NCBI GenBank assembly: GCA_946478645.1
Contig: CAMLCW010000004.1
Location: 1 to 39,819 of the forward strand
DNA: 39,819 nt
Source of the DNA: an uncultured Variovorax sp.
Lineage (GTDB): Bacteria > Pseudomonadota > Gammaproteobacteria > Burkholderiales > Burkholderiaceae
Direction: 5' to 3'
The notes below the pieces were generated by a model. That model ran no database searches, had not been told where the DNA came from, and was given only the letters and a program-made list of their open reading frames with translations. Position 1 is the stretch's first letter. The number at the start of each line of letters is the position of its first letter. The position numbers and the translations under genes are program-made. Below, piece by piece: positions 7,712 through 16,700 of this stretch.

Positions 7712-8368
7712 ATGAAAAAGTTCGTACTCGCCACCTCCGCCGCCGCCCTCGTCCTGTCCGGATGCGCCGGCATGTCCGACACCCAACGCAACACCGGCAT
7801 CGGCGCCGGCATCGGTGCACTCGGCGGCGCGGCCATCGGCTCGGCCACAGGCGGCAACCGCGGCGCCATCGGTACCGGTGCCGTGGTCGGTGCCGCCGCC
7901 GGCGCGCTCGGCGGCTACCTGTGGTCGCAGCGCATGGAAAACCAGAAGCGCCAGATGGAAGCCGCCACGCAGGGCACCGGCGTCGCCGTGACCCAGACGC
8001 CGAACAACGAGCTCAAGCTCGCCATCCCGAGCGACGTGTCCTTCGACGTGGGCCGCTCGAACATCAAGCCGAACTTCGCGCCGGTGCTCGACCAGTTCGC
8101 GAGCGGCCTGCGTGGCAACCCGAACGCCGAAGTGCGCATCATCGGCCACACCGACAGCACCGGCTCCGATGCGATCAACAACCCGCTGTCGGTCGACCGT
8201 GCCGCAAGCACGCGCGACTACCTCGTGGCGCGCGGCGTGAGTGCCGCCGCGTTCCGCATCGAGGGCCGTGGCTCGCACGAGCCGGTGGCCAGCAACAACA
8301 CCGAGGCGGGCCGATCGCAGAACCGCCGCGTCGAGATCTACGTGGGCGAGCGCGCGCCACGGGGTTGA
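7712..8368 (+). CDS. OmpA-family outer-membrane lipoprotein with glycine-zipper region
   Basis: The 218-residue product starts MKKFVLATSA with lipobox LSGC (Cys18). A good GAAAGGGA Shine-Dalgarno lies 5 bases upstream, which rules out the longer in-frame start at 7661. Residues of about 28-70 form a glycine-zipper-rich, membrane-interacting segment (GIGAGIGALGG, GAVVGAAAGALGG). The C-terminal half is an OmpA/Pal peptidoglycan-binding domain with FDVGRSNIKP, IIGHTDSTGS and QNRRVEIYV. The organisation matches YiaD/YfiB-type proteins that tether the outer membrane to peptidoglycan. A second OmpA lipoprotein gene follows 105 bases downstream. Family and location are secure; the exact physiological role is not. 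Confidence 0.92.
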   Translation: MKKFVLATSAAALVLSGCAGMSDTQRNTGIGAGIGALGGAAIGSATGGNRGAIGTGAVVGAAAGALGGYLWSQRMENQKRQMEAATQGTGVAVTQTPNNELKLAIPSDVSFDVGRSNIKPNFAPVLDQFASGLRGNPNAEVRIIGHTDSTGSDAINNPLSVDRAASTRDYLVARGVSAAAFRIEGRGSHEPVASNNTEAGRSQNRRVEIYVGERAPRG

Positions 8369-8406
8369 TCGCAGCGGGTATCCAGAACAATCCAAAGAAT
8401 AAGAAA

Positions 8407-8430
8407 GCCGGCCGGGTGGGAGCGGCCGGC
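8407..8430 (+). terminator. Intercistronic GC-rich hairpin between the two ompA-like genes
   Basis: GCCGGCCG (8407-8414) and CGGCCGGC (8423-8430) form a perfect 8-bp stem with an 8-base loop. The run after it is only mildly T-rich, so it is at best a leaky terminator or an mRNA-stabilising hairpin that lowers expression of the second gene. Confidence 0.4.
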
Positions 8431-8473
8431 GCTCCATTGCCATTGTTCCAATGCTCATAAAGAGGGAAAACTC

Positions 8474-9046
8474 ATGAGGAAGCTTGTTGTTTCGGGTGCG
8501 GCTGCGGCCGCATTGTTCGTTGCGGGCTGCGCTTCGCAGCAGTCGGCCACGCCCGGCCAGACTGCCGCGCCGGCAGGCGGGCAGGCCGCTGCCGCGCCAG
8601 CCAACAGCTGGACCGCGCGCCTGGAGGCGCTCAAGACCGAGCTGGAAGGCGCGACCAAGGGCACCGGCGTGGTGATCGAGCAGACCACGGACAACCAGCT
8701 GCACCTCGTGATCCCGAACGAGATGTCCTTCGACGTGGGCCGCGCCAACGTGAAGCGCAATCTCGCCCAGGTGCTCGACAAGGTGGCCGAAGGCCTGCGC
8801 AGCGCCGCCGCCGCGAGCGTGCGCGTGGTCGGCCACACCGACAACACGGGCAGCGAGGAAGGCAACGAGCGCCTCTCGGTGAGCCGCGCCGACAGCGTGC
8901 GCAACCACCTCGTGGCGCGCGGCGTCTCGACCACCGCGGTGACCACCGACGGCCGCGGCTCGCGCGAGCCGCTCGCCGACAACGCCACGCCGGCCGGCCG
9001 CGCGCAGAACCGCCGGGTCGAGATCTTCGTCGCCGAAAAGAGCTAG
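8474..9046 (+). CDS. OmpA-family outer-membrane lipoprotein (second tandem copy)
   Basis: The 190-residue product starts MRKLVVSGAA with lipobox VAGC (Cys19) and a strong AGAGGG Shine-Dalgarno. An Ala/Pro/Gln-rich linker replaces the glycine zipper of the upstream copy. A short helix (SWTARLEALKTELEGATKG) then leads into the OmpA domain, with FDVGRANVK, VVGHTDNTGS, LSVSRADSVRNHLVARGV and QNRRVEIFV. The OmpA domains of the two copies are clearly related, pointing to a tandem duplication with divergence of the linker. The last four bases overlap the stop of the convergent response-regulator gene. Confidence 0.92.
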   Translation: MRKLVVSGAAAAALFVAGCASQQSATPGQTAAPAGGQAAAAPANSWTARLEALKTELEGATKGTGVVIEQTTDNQLHLVIPNEMSFDVGRANVKRNLAQVLDKVAEGLRSAAAASVRVVGHTDNTGSEEGNERLSVSRADSVRNHLVARGVSTTAVTTDGRGSREPLADNATPAGRAQNRRVEIFVAEKS

Positions 9047-9669
9047 AGATCCCTGAGGCGGTTGGCCAGCTCGACCGCCGACTTCACTTCCATCTTGTCG
9101 AACACGCGCGCGCGGTGGACCTCCACCGTGCGCACGCTGATCGCGAGCTGGTCGGCGATCAGCTTGTTCGGCAGCCCTTCGACCACGAGCCGCATCACGT
9201 CGCGCTCGCGCTCGGTCAGCTCGGCGATGCGCTCGACGAGCCCGCGCCGGGCGCGCTCGACCTCGAGCGCACGCAGCGACGCACCGAGCGCCTGTTCGAT
9301 GCGATCGACCAGGGCGTTGTCCGAGAAGGGCTTCTCGCAGAAATCGAAGGCGCCGCGCTTCACCGCGTCGACCGCAGTCGGCACGTCGGCATGGCCCGTG
9401 AGGAAGATCACCGGCATCGCCGCGAGCAGGCCGCGCTCGGCGAGCCGATCGAACAGCACCAGCCCGCTGGTGCCGGGCATGCGCACGTCGAGCAGCAGGC
9501 ACAGCGGCTGCGCGGGCAGCGGTCCCTCGGCCAGCCGCTGCTCGAAGGCCTCGGCGCTCGCGAAGTGCTCGCTTTCGAGCCGGCGCGAGCGCAGCAGCCA
9601 TGCGAGCGCCTCACGCACGCTGGCGTCGTCGTCCACGATAAAGATCAATCCATCGATCAGCGGTTGCAT
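9043..9669 (-). CDS. FixJ/NarL-type two-component response regulator
   Basis: The 208-residue product has an N-terminal receiver domain with acidic pocket DDD (13-15), phosphoacceptor Asp61 (LLLDVRMPG), Thr91 and Lys113 (CEKPFSD). A LuxR-type helix-turn-helix runs from about residue 150 to 205 (LTERERDVMRLVVEG, ISVRTVEVHRARVFDKM). The receiver plus signature switch helices match the FixJ/TtrR/DctR group. It lies 34 bases downstream of the sensor kinase gene on the same strand, so the two form a cognate pair. The target genes and signal are not visible. Confidence 0.94.
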   Translation of the reverse strand: MQPLIDGLIFIVDDDASVREALAWLLRSRRLESEHFASAEAFEQRLAEGPLPAQPLCLLLDVRMPGTSGLVLFDRLAERGLLAAMPVIFLTGHADVPTAVDAVKRGAFDFCEKPFSDNALVDRIEQALGASLRALEVERARRGLVERIAELTERERDVMRLVVEGLPNKLIADQLAISVRTVEVHRARVFDKMEVKSAVELANRLRDL

Positions 9670-9703
9670 ATCCAGTCCGTGAAGCGCCGGGTGCCGTTTT
9701 TTT

Positions 9704-11752
9704 TCATGTGCTCGGCAGGGTAAACCGGAACACCGTGCCCCGGGGCTGGTTCGGCTCGAACATCAGCACGCCGCCATGCTGCTCGACCACGGTGCGGCAC
9801 AGGCTGAGGCCGAGCCCCATGCCGTCGGGGCGGGTGGTGAAGAACGGCGTGAAGAGGCGGCCCGCGACGTCGTCGCTGATGCCGCAGCCGAAATCGGTGA
9901 CCGAGAATTCGATCCAGCGCCGCGCCTCCTCGGCGCCCGCGGAACCGCCGACGGCAACCGCGCGCGCCACGCGCAGCCGCAGCAGCCGGCGGCCGCTGTC
10001 GGGGGCGTCCATGGCCTGCATCGCGTTGCGCGCGAGATTGAGCAGCACCTGCTCGACCAGCGTCCGGTCGCACATGACCGCGGGCAGCCGGTCCTCGAAC
10101 ACCACCTCGATGCTCACGGCCAGCTTGCGCGCCTGCAGCCGCACCAGCGGCAGCACCGCGTCGACCAGCGCCTGCGGCGCCACGGCCTCGCGCGTGCGGT
10201 CGCGCCGCCGCACGAAGTCGTGCACGCTGCGGATCACCTGGCCGGCGCGGTCGGCCTGCTCGGCGATGCGGCGCACGGCCATCGCCACTTCGGCCTGCGC
10301 ACCGCTCGCCTGCGGCCCGAGCATGTTGAGCGAGCCGGTGGCGTAGCTGGCGATGGCGGCCAGCGGCTGCGTGAGCTCGTGGCTCAGCAGCGAGGCCATC
10401 TCGCCCACGGTGGCGAGCCGCGCGCTGGCCTGCAGGCGCTCCTGGCTGGCGCGCGAGAGCTCTTCGATGCGGCGCTGCTCGCTGATGTCGATGAAGGCGC
10501 TCATCCAGCCGGTCTGCACGCGCTGCGCATTGATCAGCGGCGCCTCGAAGATCAGCACCGGAAAGCGCGTGCCGTCCTTGCGCATGAAGACGGACTCGAA
10601 GCCCTCGCGCGGCGGCATGCCGCCCGCGAGGCGCCGCGCCTGCCGCTGCTGGTACTCGTGCGCCAGCTCGGTGGGCCAGTACGGTGCCTCGATCGAGGCG
10701 CCGCTGCCGGCGGCCATGAGCTCCTCGGGCGTGAAGCCGACCATCTCGCAGAAGGCCGGGTTGACGTAAGTGATGCGCCCGTGCAGGTCGCGCGCGCGCA
10801 GGCCGGTGATGACCGAGTCTTCCATGGCCTTGCGGAATGCGAGCGCGTCGGCCAGGTCGCGCTCGGCGCGCAGGCGCCGCCGCGTGTCGCGCGCGAGCAG
10901 CACCAGCACCGAGACCAGCGCGATCGAGATCGCGGTGACCAGCCCGGTGAGCACGTTCGGGAACAGGTCGGGCGCGGCGCGCCAGCCATCGACGCGCAGC
11001 ATCAGTGCGTTACCGGGCAGGTCGATCAGCTGCTGCGACGTGAAGACGCGCGTGCCGGTGCGCCGCGAGGTGCCGAGCGCCGCCAGCCGCGTGCCGTCGG
11101 TCTCGGTGAAAGCCACTTCCTGGCCGCGCGTGAGCGTGGGGCCGACCAGTTCGATGAGCGTGTCGCGCAGCGAATAGCTGGCCACGAGGAAGCCGCCGGC
11201 GTCCATCGGCACGCAGAGCTCCATCACCTCGATGCCGGCACCCGCGAGCACCGGCACGTAGTGGCTCGGCGAATAGGCCGGCCCGCCGAGCTTGCGCGCG
11301 GCGGTGCAGGCCAACGCCACGTCGGGCTGCTCGGCACCGCGGCTGCGGTCGTCGACCAGGCGGGCACGGTACGGCGTGTTGACGGCCGCCAGCGGACGCA
11401 GCGACGCATCGCGCCACTCGAGGCGCAGCCACTCGCGGTGCTCGCGCAGCAGCGCGGCCGCCGCCTCGGGCCAGTGCGTGCGGTCGAGCCCCAGGGCCTG
11501 GGTGGCGCGCAGGCTCTGGGCATTGCGCTGCAGCCCGGTGCGCAGGTCGGCCACCGCATCGATGGTGTCGCGGTCGAGCGCCGCCTGCACCTGCTCGACC
11601 TCGTGCCGCCCCGCGAGCCAGACCACGGTGACCAGCAGCGCCGACACCAGCACCGCCAGGATCAGCCAGAGGAACCAGCGCTGCCAGAGCGAGCGCAGCC
11701 GCACGAATGCGGACATGGCCCAGCGCGGCGGCGCGATGGTCAGGGCCTGCAT
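9704..11752 (-). CDS. Membrane PAS-domain sensor histidine kinase
   Basis: The 682-residue product has a first membrane helix at about residues 27-47 and a roughly 240-residue periplasmic sensor region. A second membrane helix (near LTGLVTAISIALVSVLVLLA) precedes a PAS domain with PAC tail (ITYVNPAFCEMVGFTPEEL). Next come a HisKA domain with phosphoacceptor His458 (LLSHELTQPLAA) and a HATPase domain with N box (NLARNAMQAMD), G1 (DFGCGIS) and G2 (GMGLGLSLC). This architecture fits FixL/TtrS/DctB-like kinases. The start ATG overlaps the stop of the upstream nitrilase gene by one base (TGATG), so its translation is probably coupled. A later ATG at 11716 is possible. The signal is unknown. Confidence 0.92.
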   Translation of the reverse strand: MQALTIAPPRWAMSAFVRLRSLWQRWFLWLILAVLVSALLVTVVWLAGRHEVEQVQAALDRDTIDAVADLRTGLQRNAQSLRATQALGLDRTHWPEAAAALLREHREWLRLEWRDASLRPLAAVNTPYRARLVDDRSRGAEQPDVALACTAARKLGGPAYSPSHYVPVLAGAGIEVMELCVPMDAGGFLVASYSLRDTLIELVGPTLTRGQEVAFTETDGTRLAALGTSRRTGTRVFTSQQLIDLPGNALMLRVDGWRAAPDLFPNVLTGLVTAISIALVSVLVLLARDTRRRLRAERDLADALAFRKAMEDSVITGLRARDLHGRITYVNPAFCEMVGFTPEELMAAGSGASIEAPYWPTELAHEYQQRQARRLAGGMPPREGFESVFMRKDGTRFPVLIFEAPLINAQRVQTGWMSAFIDISEQRRIEELSRASQERLQASARLATVGEMASLLSHELTQPLAAIASYATGSLNMLGPQASGAQAEVAMAVRRIAEQADRAGQVIRSVHDFVRRRDRTREAVAPQALVDAVLPLVRLQARKLAVSIEVVFEDRLPAVMCDRTLVEQVLLNLARNAMQAMDAPDSGRRLLRLRVARAVAVGGSAGAEEARRWIEFSVTDFGCGISDDVAGRLFTPFFTTRPDGMGLGLSLCRTVVEQHGGVLMFEPNQPRGTVFRFTLPST

Positions 11753-12567
11753 CAGAGGATGCAGTGCGACAGCGCGGGCAACTGCGCGCGCATGCGCGTC
11801 GCCTGGCCCGCGTCGAGGTCGAACAGCACCACGCCTTCGCCCTCGGACTGCTGCGCCATTACCGTACCCCAGGGGTCGACCACCATCGACTGGCCCCAAG
11901 TCTGGCGGCCGTTCTCGTGCGTGCCACCCTGCGCGGGCGCCACCACCCAGGCGAGGTTCTCGATGGCGCGGGCGCGCAACAGCACTTCCCAGTGCGCGGC
12001 GCCCGTGGTGCGGGTGAACGCGCTGGGCACCAGCAGCAGGTCGGCGCCCTGGCGCGCGAGCGCGCGGTACAGCTCGGGAAAGCGCAGGTCGTAGCAGACG
12101 CTCATGCCCACGCGCCAGCGGTGGCCGTCGCGCGAGGGCAGCTCGAACACCACGGGCTCGGTGCCCGGCGCGATGACGCGGCGCTCGTCGTAGCGTTCGG
12201 CGCCGTTGTCGAAGTAGAAGAGATGGATCTTGTCGTAGCGCGCCACGCAGCGGCCGTCGGGCGCATAGGCGAGCGAGCTGTTGAACACGCGGTCGGCCTC
12301 GGGGCTCTCCAGGGGCAGCGTGCCGCCAACGATCCAGAGCCCGTACTCGCGCGCGGCATCGGCAAGGAAGTCCTGCACCAGGCCCGATCCGGCGCGCTCG
12401 CGCAGGCCGAGCTTGTCGGTGTCGCGTGCGCCCATCGTGCAGAAGTACTCGGGCAGCACCGCGAGCTCGGCCCCGGCCGCCGCCGCGGCGGAGAGCAACT
12501 GGCGGGCGCGCGCGAGGTTGGCTTCGCGCGTGATGGCCGAGACCATCTGGAGGGCTGCGACTTTCAT
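11752..12567 (-). CDS. Carbon-nitrogen hydrolase, Nit family (deaminated glutathione amidase-like)
   Basis: The 271-residue product has the full nitrilase-superfamily triad: Glu40 (LPEYF), Lys113 (YDKIHLF) and Cys158 (SVCYDLRFPELYR). Its length and the YDKIHLF and CYDLRFPELYR signatures are those of the Nit1/Nit2 branch. These enzymes hydrolyse the amide of side products such as deaminated glutathione or 2-oxoglutaramate (metabolite repair). It lies 13 bases after yhdP on the same strand, a pairing known in other proteobacteria. It runs straight into the histidine kinase gene with a TGATG overlap. Family is certain; choosing between Nit1 and omega-amidase activity is not possible by eye. Confidence 0.92.
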   Translation of the reverse strand: MKVAALQMVSAITREANLARARQLLSAAAAAGAELAVLPEYFCTMGARDTDKLGLRERAGSGLVQDFLADAAREYGLWIVGGTLPLESPEADRVFNSSLAYAPDGRCVARYDKIHLFYFDNGAERYDERRVIAPGTEPVVFELPSRDGHRWRVGMSVCYDLRFPELYRALARQGADLLLVPSAFTRTTGAAHWEVLLRARAIENLAWVVAPAQGGTHENGRQTWGQSMVVDPWGTVMAQQSEGEGVVLFDLDAGQATRMRAQLPALSHCIL

Positions 12568-12580
12568 ATTGGGTCTCCGT

Positions 12581-15500
12581 TCACTTCGACCGCGGCACCT
12601 TGGCGATCTTGGGGTCGGCCCAGGTGCCTTCGATGTGGAACTCCTGCGTGGTCGCCGCGACCAGCGGCTTGCTGAGCACCCATTGCGCGAGGAAGGTGCC
12701 CAGGCCGATGGCCGGATTGATCGCAGTGGCCACCAGCGCGGCGGTGCCGGCGTTGATCTCGGGCACCACCACCACGCGGAGGTCCTGCGTCTCGCGCACG
12801 ATGTCGGCCGAGCCGTCCATGAGCGCAGCGGCGTTGACGCCCTTCATCTGCAGGTTGTTGGTGCTCGCGATGCCGTTGTGGATCTTCGCGTCGCCGCGGA
12901 TGAAGTCGAAGGCGAAGCCCTCGCTGAACACATCGCGGAAATCGAGCGTGAGTCGCCGCGGCAGCGCCTGCAGGCTCAGCACGCCGAGCAGCTTGGCCAG
13001 GCCCGGCTCGGCCTTGAGAAACTGGCCCGCGCCGACGTTGACCTGGAGCTGCCCGTCGAGGCTCGGGTAGTCGAGCGAGAACGGCGAGCCGCGCCACGCG
13101 ACCTCGCCTTCGAGCCGGCCGCTGCCGCGCCGCAGCACACCGGGCATGCCGAAGCGCCCGAGCAGGTCGCCGGCATCGGCGATCTCGAGCTTGAAGCTCA
13201 TCGACGTGCGGCGCGGGTTCGCGGCGCGCCCGGGCGAAGCGGCCCAGGTGCCCTTGGCCGAGAAGCTGGCCTCGGGCACGGTGAAGCTCAGCTTGTTGAG
13301 CAGCCACTCGCGGCCCGCGCCGCCGCGGTTGACGGCGTCGATCTCGGCGCGGCCGAGACGCTTGCCGAGCAGTTCGAAGTCGTCGATCACGATGTCGAGC
13401 GCAGGCAGCGTGCCCGGCTGCTCGTCGAGCAGGGTCTCGACCTGCTTCGCCTCGGTGGGCGCGATCTTCAGCCGCGCGAGCCGCGCATAGAGGCGCCCGG
13501 CCTGCGCGTGGCGGTACTCGGCATAGCCGCTGAGTTCGGCGGCGTCGATGTTGGCGCGCCAGAGCGCGCCGTCGCGCGTGCCGCCGAGCACCACGTCGTG
13601 CAGCGTGCGCCCCGCGATGCCGAGCTCCTTCGCGCGCACGGCGATGCGCGTGGGCAGGTAGCCCATCGACGCGTTCTCGGCGCCCGCCGCTTCGCCCGCG
13701 CCGCTGCCGCCCTCGGCGGCACGGCCGACCAGCGCCTGCCAGGCCGGCATGTCGAGCTTGGCGACGTTGATGTTGGCGAGCACGCCCCTGTCGGGCACGC
13801 TGGCGGTCTCGCCGGCCGCCAGGCCGACGGCGATGCTGCCCTGCAGCACCCGCGGCTCGGCACCGGTGATGTCGCGCACGTACTGCGCCTGCCCGATGCG
13901 GCCGAGCTCGACCGAGAGCTGGTCCTGCAGCGGCACGGCCACGCCGTTGCGGGTCTCGCGCTGCAGCACCTTCTTCTCGATGCGCAGCGGCATCGGCTCG
14001 TCGGCGGCCTTGACGAGCGGCGCGGGCAGGTCGAGCGCCAGGCCCTGCAGCGTGCTGGTGAGCGAGAACTCGGGCACGTCGTCGCGCATCGAGAAAGTGG
14101 CCGCGTAGGGCGTGCTGCCGCTGGCCTTGGCGGCGATGCGCGTGAGCCACTCGGCCTCGCGCGCGCCGCGCAGGCCTTCGGCCGACGCGGTGCCCTGCGC
14201 CTTCAGTGCGACCTCGCGGTTGGGGCCTGCGAAACGGCCCCGGCCCTCGAGCCGGATGTCGCCGCCCAGGAGCCGGCCCTGCACGCCCGCGAGCGAGAAG
14301 CCGGTCTCGGTGAAGCCGACCGTACCCTTCAGGTTGGTGAAGGACGGTGCCTCGGGCAGGAGCTGCAGTTCGTTGTGGCCCGACAGCGCGATGCCGGCCT
14401 GCACCTTGGCCGCATCGAGTGCGGCGAGCGGGAGCTGGAGATGCAGCCGGTACTCGGCCGGGCCGGCGGCGCGCACGCGCGCCAGCGCCTCGCCGGTGTC
14501 GCCTCCCACCAGCGGTGCTCCCACGCGCAACAGCTCGCCGAGCGGGCCCCGCGCCTGGGCCTCGACGCGCAGCAGCGAGGCGTCGTGCGACATGTCGGCG
14601 ATCTGCGCCTCGGCCTGCGTCACTTCGAGGCCGGCGGTGCCGGCCAGCTTGCCGCGCGCATTGCGCACCAGCATGCCCGCGCGTTCGAACACCAGCTCGC
14701 CCGACAGGCCGGTCAGCGCAGGCCAGACGGGCTCGGCCACCACCGCTGCGGGCCGGGCTGCCTTCGAGGCCGTGGCGGCCGCGAGCGCCGAGGCCGGCGG
14801 CACATAGGCGTAGTCGACCCCGCTGACCTTGGCCGCGATGCGGAACTCGCCCTGCTTCGGGTCCATGAAGGGCATGTCGTGCAAGTCGCCGCGCACCTTG
14901 AAATCGACGCTGCTCGCGACGCCCCTGGTGACGGCGCTGCGCACGTAGTCGCGCGTGTGCTGGGGAATGTCGAGCGGCAGGTAGCGGTACACCCGCGTGC
15001 CGTCGGCGCGCAGCAGCCGGCCCTGCAGGTCGAGCACGCCCGGAAAGCGCGAGCGGCCGGCCGACACGGCCGGGTCGCTGGTGCGCCAGCTGGCTTCGGC
15101 TTCGCCCTCGGCGTCGGCATTGGCGAAGCGCAGCTTCGAGACCTGCAGCTGCGCCGCGCCGCTGTCGAGCTTCCACTGGAGCTGGGCCGAGAGCCGGTCG
15201 ACCGGGATGGCCGGCTCCTCGAAGACGCCGGGAAATTCGAGCGTGCCCTGTGCGATGGCGAGCGCCGCGCTGCCGCCCGCCTGCGTGGCGTCGAACTCGA
15301 GCGTGGCGCCGCTCAAGCCGGGCGTGCCGGCGTTGGCGTGGGCAGCCGCGGCCGCGGTGCCCGCGGCTGGCGGCGGGTCGGCCTCGGCGGGCTGCGCGGC
15401 GACCCGCAGCCCGCTGATGCGCCCCTTGGCCTGGTAGCGCTCGGGCGCGCCGAGCGAGCCCTGCCAGTTCAGTTCGATGCGCTCGACCAGCCCGCGCGGC

Positions 15501-16675
15501 GCGTAGGCGTCGAGCAGCCGGTGCGTGGCGTCGCCCAGCGGCAGGCGGTCGGCGATCAGCGCCAGCGCCGCGAGGTCGAGCCGGTCGGCGCGCAGCGCGC
15601 CGTGCTCGGGCGTGGGCCCGCGCGCGGGCGCATGCTGCAGCCACAGGTTGCCGCCGGGCCAGCGCATGCCGTCGGCGGTGTCGAACTGCAGGGCCGCGGT
15701 CGAGAACTCGAGGTAGTCCTCGCTGAGCTGGCCGGCGAGCCGGCCCGTGACCGAGCGCAGCACCAGCGGCTGCAGGCCGCGGCCCAGCGAGGCATCGACA
15801 CGGTGCAGGCCGAGGTCGGCGGCGCCGCCCACGATCTGGCCGTCCTTCACGTCGGCCCACAGGCGCAGCGCGCCGCTGCCTTCGCGGATGCGCGCATCGA
15901 TCGACACGTAGCGGCCCAGGCGGGTCACGTCCATGTAGGGCAGGTCGGCGTAGATCTGCCCGTCCCATGTCTGCCACCGCCCGGAGCGCACCGACAAGAG
16001 CGGCTGGCGGAACTGGCCGCGCAGCGTGAAGCGCTCGCCCCAGCCGGCGGGCGGCGTGGCATCGAGCCGCAGGCCATGGCGCCGGCCGCCGCTGCGCGCG
16101 ACGAAGCGCACGTCGCTCAGCAGCAGCGGCTCGGCCCGGCGCTGCTCGTCGGTCCAGCGCACCGTGCCGCCTTCGATCACCAATTCGCGCTGGGCGAAAA
16201 ACCAGTCGGCCGCGCGGGACTCCCCGGTGGTGTCGTTCGACATGTGGAGGCCCGCCACGTGCAGCTTGCCCATCGTGTCGCGCCGCACGTCGATCTGCGG
16301 GCCCTCGATGTAGAGCTGCTCGAAGTTCAGGCGCCAGAGCGAGCGCGGCGAAACGCTCGCGACGATCCGCACGAGGCGCAGGGCTTCTCGCTGCTGGGCA
16401 TCATGGAGCACCACGTCGCGCAGCTCGAAGGCCGGAAAGAGGCTGTCGGAGCGCGCGGTGATCGAGCCGATGCGCACCGGTACCCCGATGGCCCTGCTGG
16501 CCTGGGCCTCGAGTGCGCCCCGGTAATCGCCGATTCGCGGCACAATCCACGCGTGTAGGACAACCACTGACAGCGCCAGCAGAAGCCATGCAGCGATCAG
16601 CAAACCCAGCAGCCAGCGCGCGGTCGCAGCGGTGATCTTGAGCAGACGTGAAGGGGGAGACGCCGTGTCGTTCAT
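12581..16675 (-). CDS. yhdP: YhdP family envelope protein (AsmA-like, lipid transport)
   Basis: This very large product (1364 residues) has one N-terminal membrane helix (about residues 21-44) and a long, repetitive beta-rich periplasmic part. It ends in an AsmA-like region with LQMKGVNAAALMDGSADIV and AINPAIGLGTFLAQW, typical of YhdP. YhdP/TamB/YdbH proteins form long grooves that bridge the envelope and move phospholipids to the outer membrane; YhdP itself also affects cyclic ECA and outer-membrane integrity in enterics. I chose the ATG at 16675. An earlier in-frame ATG at 16714 would overlap glnE. It is divergent from glnE with only 25 bases between the starts, and probably heads the minus-strand unit yhdP-nit-kinase-regulator. 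Confidence 0.9.
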   Translation of the reverse strand: MNDTASPPSRLLKITAATARWLLGLLIAAWLLLALSVVVLHAWIVPRIGDYRGALEAQASRAIGVPVRIGSITARSDSLFPAFELRDVVLHDAQQREALRLVRIVASVSPRSLWRLNFEQLYIEGPQIDVRRDTMGKLHVAGLHMSNDTTGESRAADWFFAQRELVIEGGTVRWTDEQRRAEPLLLSDVRFVARSGGRRHGLRLDATPPAGWGERFTLRGQFRQPLLSVRSGRWQTWDGQIYADLPYMDVTRLGRYVSIDARIREGSGALRLWADVKDGQIVGGAADLGLHRVDASLGRGLQPLVLRSVTGRLAGQLSEDYLEFSTAALQFDTADGMRWPGGNLWLQHAPARGPTPEHGALRADRLDLAALALIADRLPLGDATHRLLDAYAPRGLVERIELNWQGSLGAPERYQAKGRISGLRVAAQPAEADPPPAAGTAAAAAHANAGTPGLSGATLEFDATQAGGSAALAIAQGTLEFPGVFEEPAIPVDRLSAQLQWKLDSGAAQLQVSKLRFANADAEGEAEASWRTSDPAVSAGRSRFPGVLDLQGRLLRADGTRVYRYLPLDIPQHTRDYVRSAVTRGVASSVDFKVRGDLHDMPFMDPKQGEFRIAAKVSGVDYAYVPPASALAAATASKAARPAAVVAEPVWPALTGLSGELVFERAGMLVRNARGKLAGTAGLEVTQAEAQIADMSHDASLLRVEAQARGPLGELLRVGAPLVGGDTGEALARVRAAGPAEYRLHLQLPLAALDAAKVQAGIALSGHNELQLLPEAPSFTNLKGTVGFTETGFSLAGVQGRLLGGDIRLEGRGRFAGPNREVALKAQGTASAEGLRGAREAEWLTRIAAKASGSTPYAATFSMRDDVPEFSLTSTLQGLALDLPAPLVKAADEPMPLRIEKKVLQRETRNGVAVPLQDQLSVELGRIGQAQYVRDITGAEPRVLQGSIAVGLAAGETASVPDRGVLANINVAKLDMPAWQALVGRAAEGGSGAGEAAGAENASMGYLPTRIAVRAKELGIAGRTLHDVVLGGTRDGALWRANIDAAELSGYAEYRHAQAGRLYARLARLKIAPTEAKQVETLLDEQPGTLPALDIVIDDFELLGKRLGRAEIDAVNRGGAGREWLLNKLSFTVPEASFSAKGTWAASPGRAANPRRTSMSFKLEIADAGDLLGRFGMPGVLRRGSGRLEGEVAWRGSPFSLDYPSLDGQLQVNVGAGQFLKAEPGLAKLLGVLSLQALPRRLTLDFRDVFSEGFAFDFIRGDAKIHNGIASTNNLQMKGVNAAALMDGSADIVRETQDLRVVVVPEINAGTAALVATAINPAIGLGTFLAQWVLSKPLVAATTQEFHIEGTWADPKIAKVPRSK

Positions 16676-16700
16676 TGAGGATCGCGCTGTGTCCGGAATT

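Noticed and set aside
12281..16558. 1425-codon plus-strand frame opposite yhdP, and similar long frames opposite glnE and the TonB receptor
   Set aside because: Their composition (Arg, Ala, His, Val-rich with no domains) is that of antisense shadows. The opposite strands encode well-recognised families.
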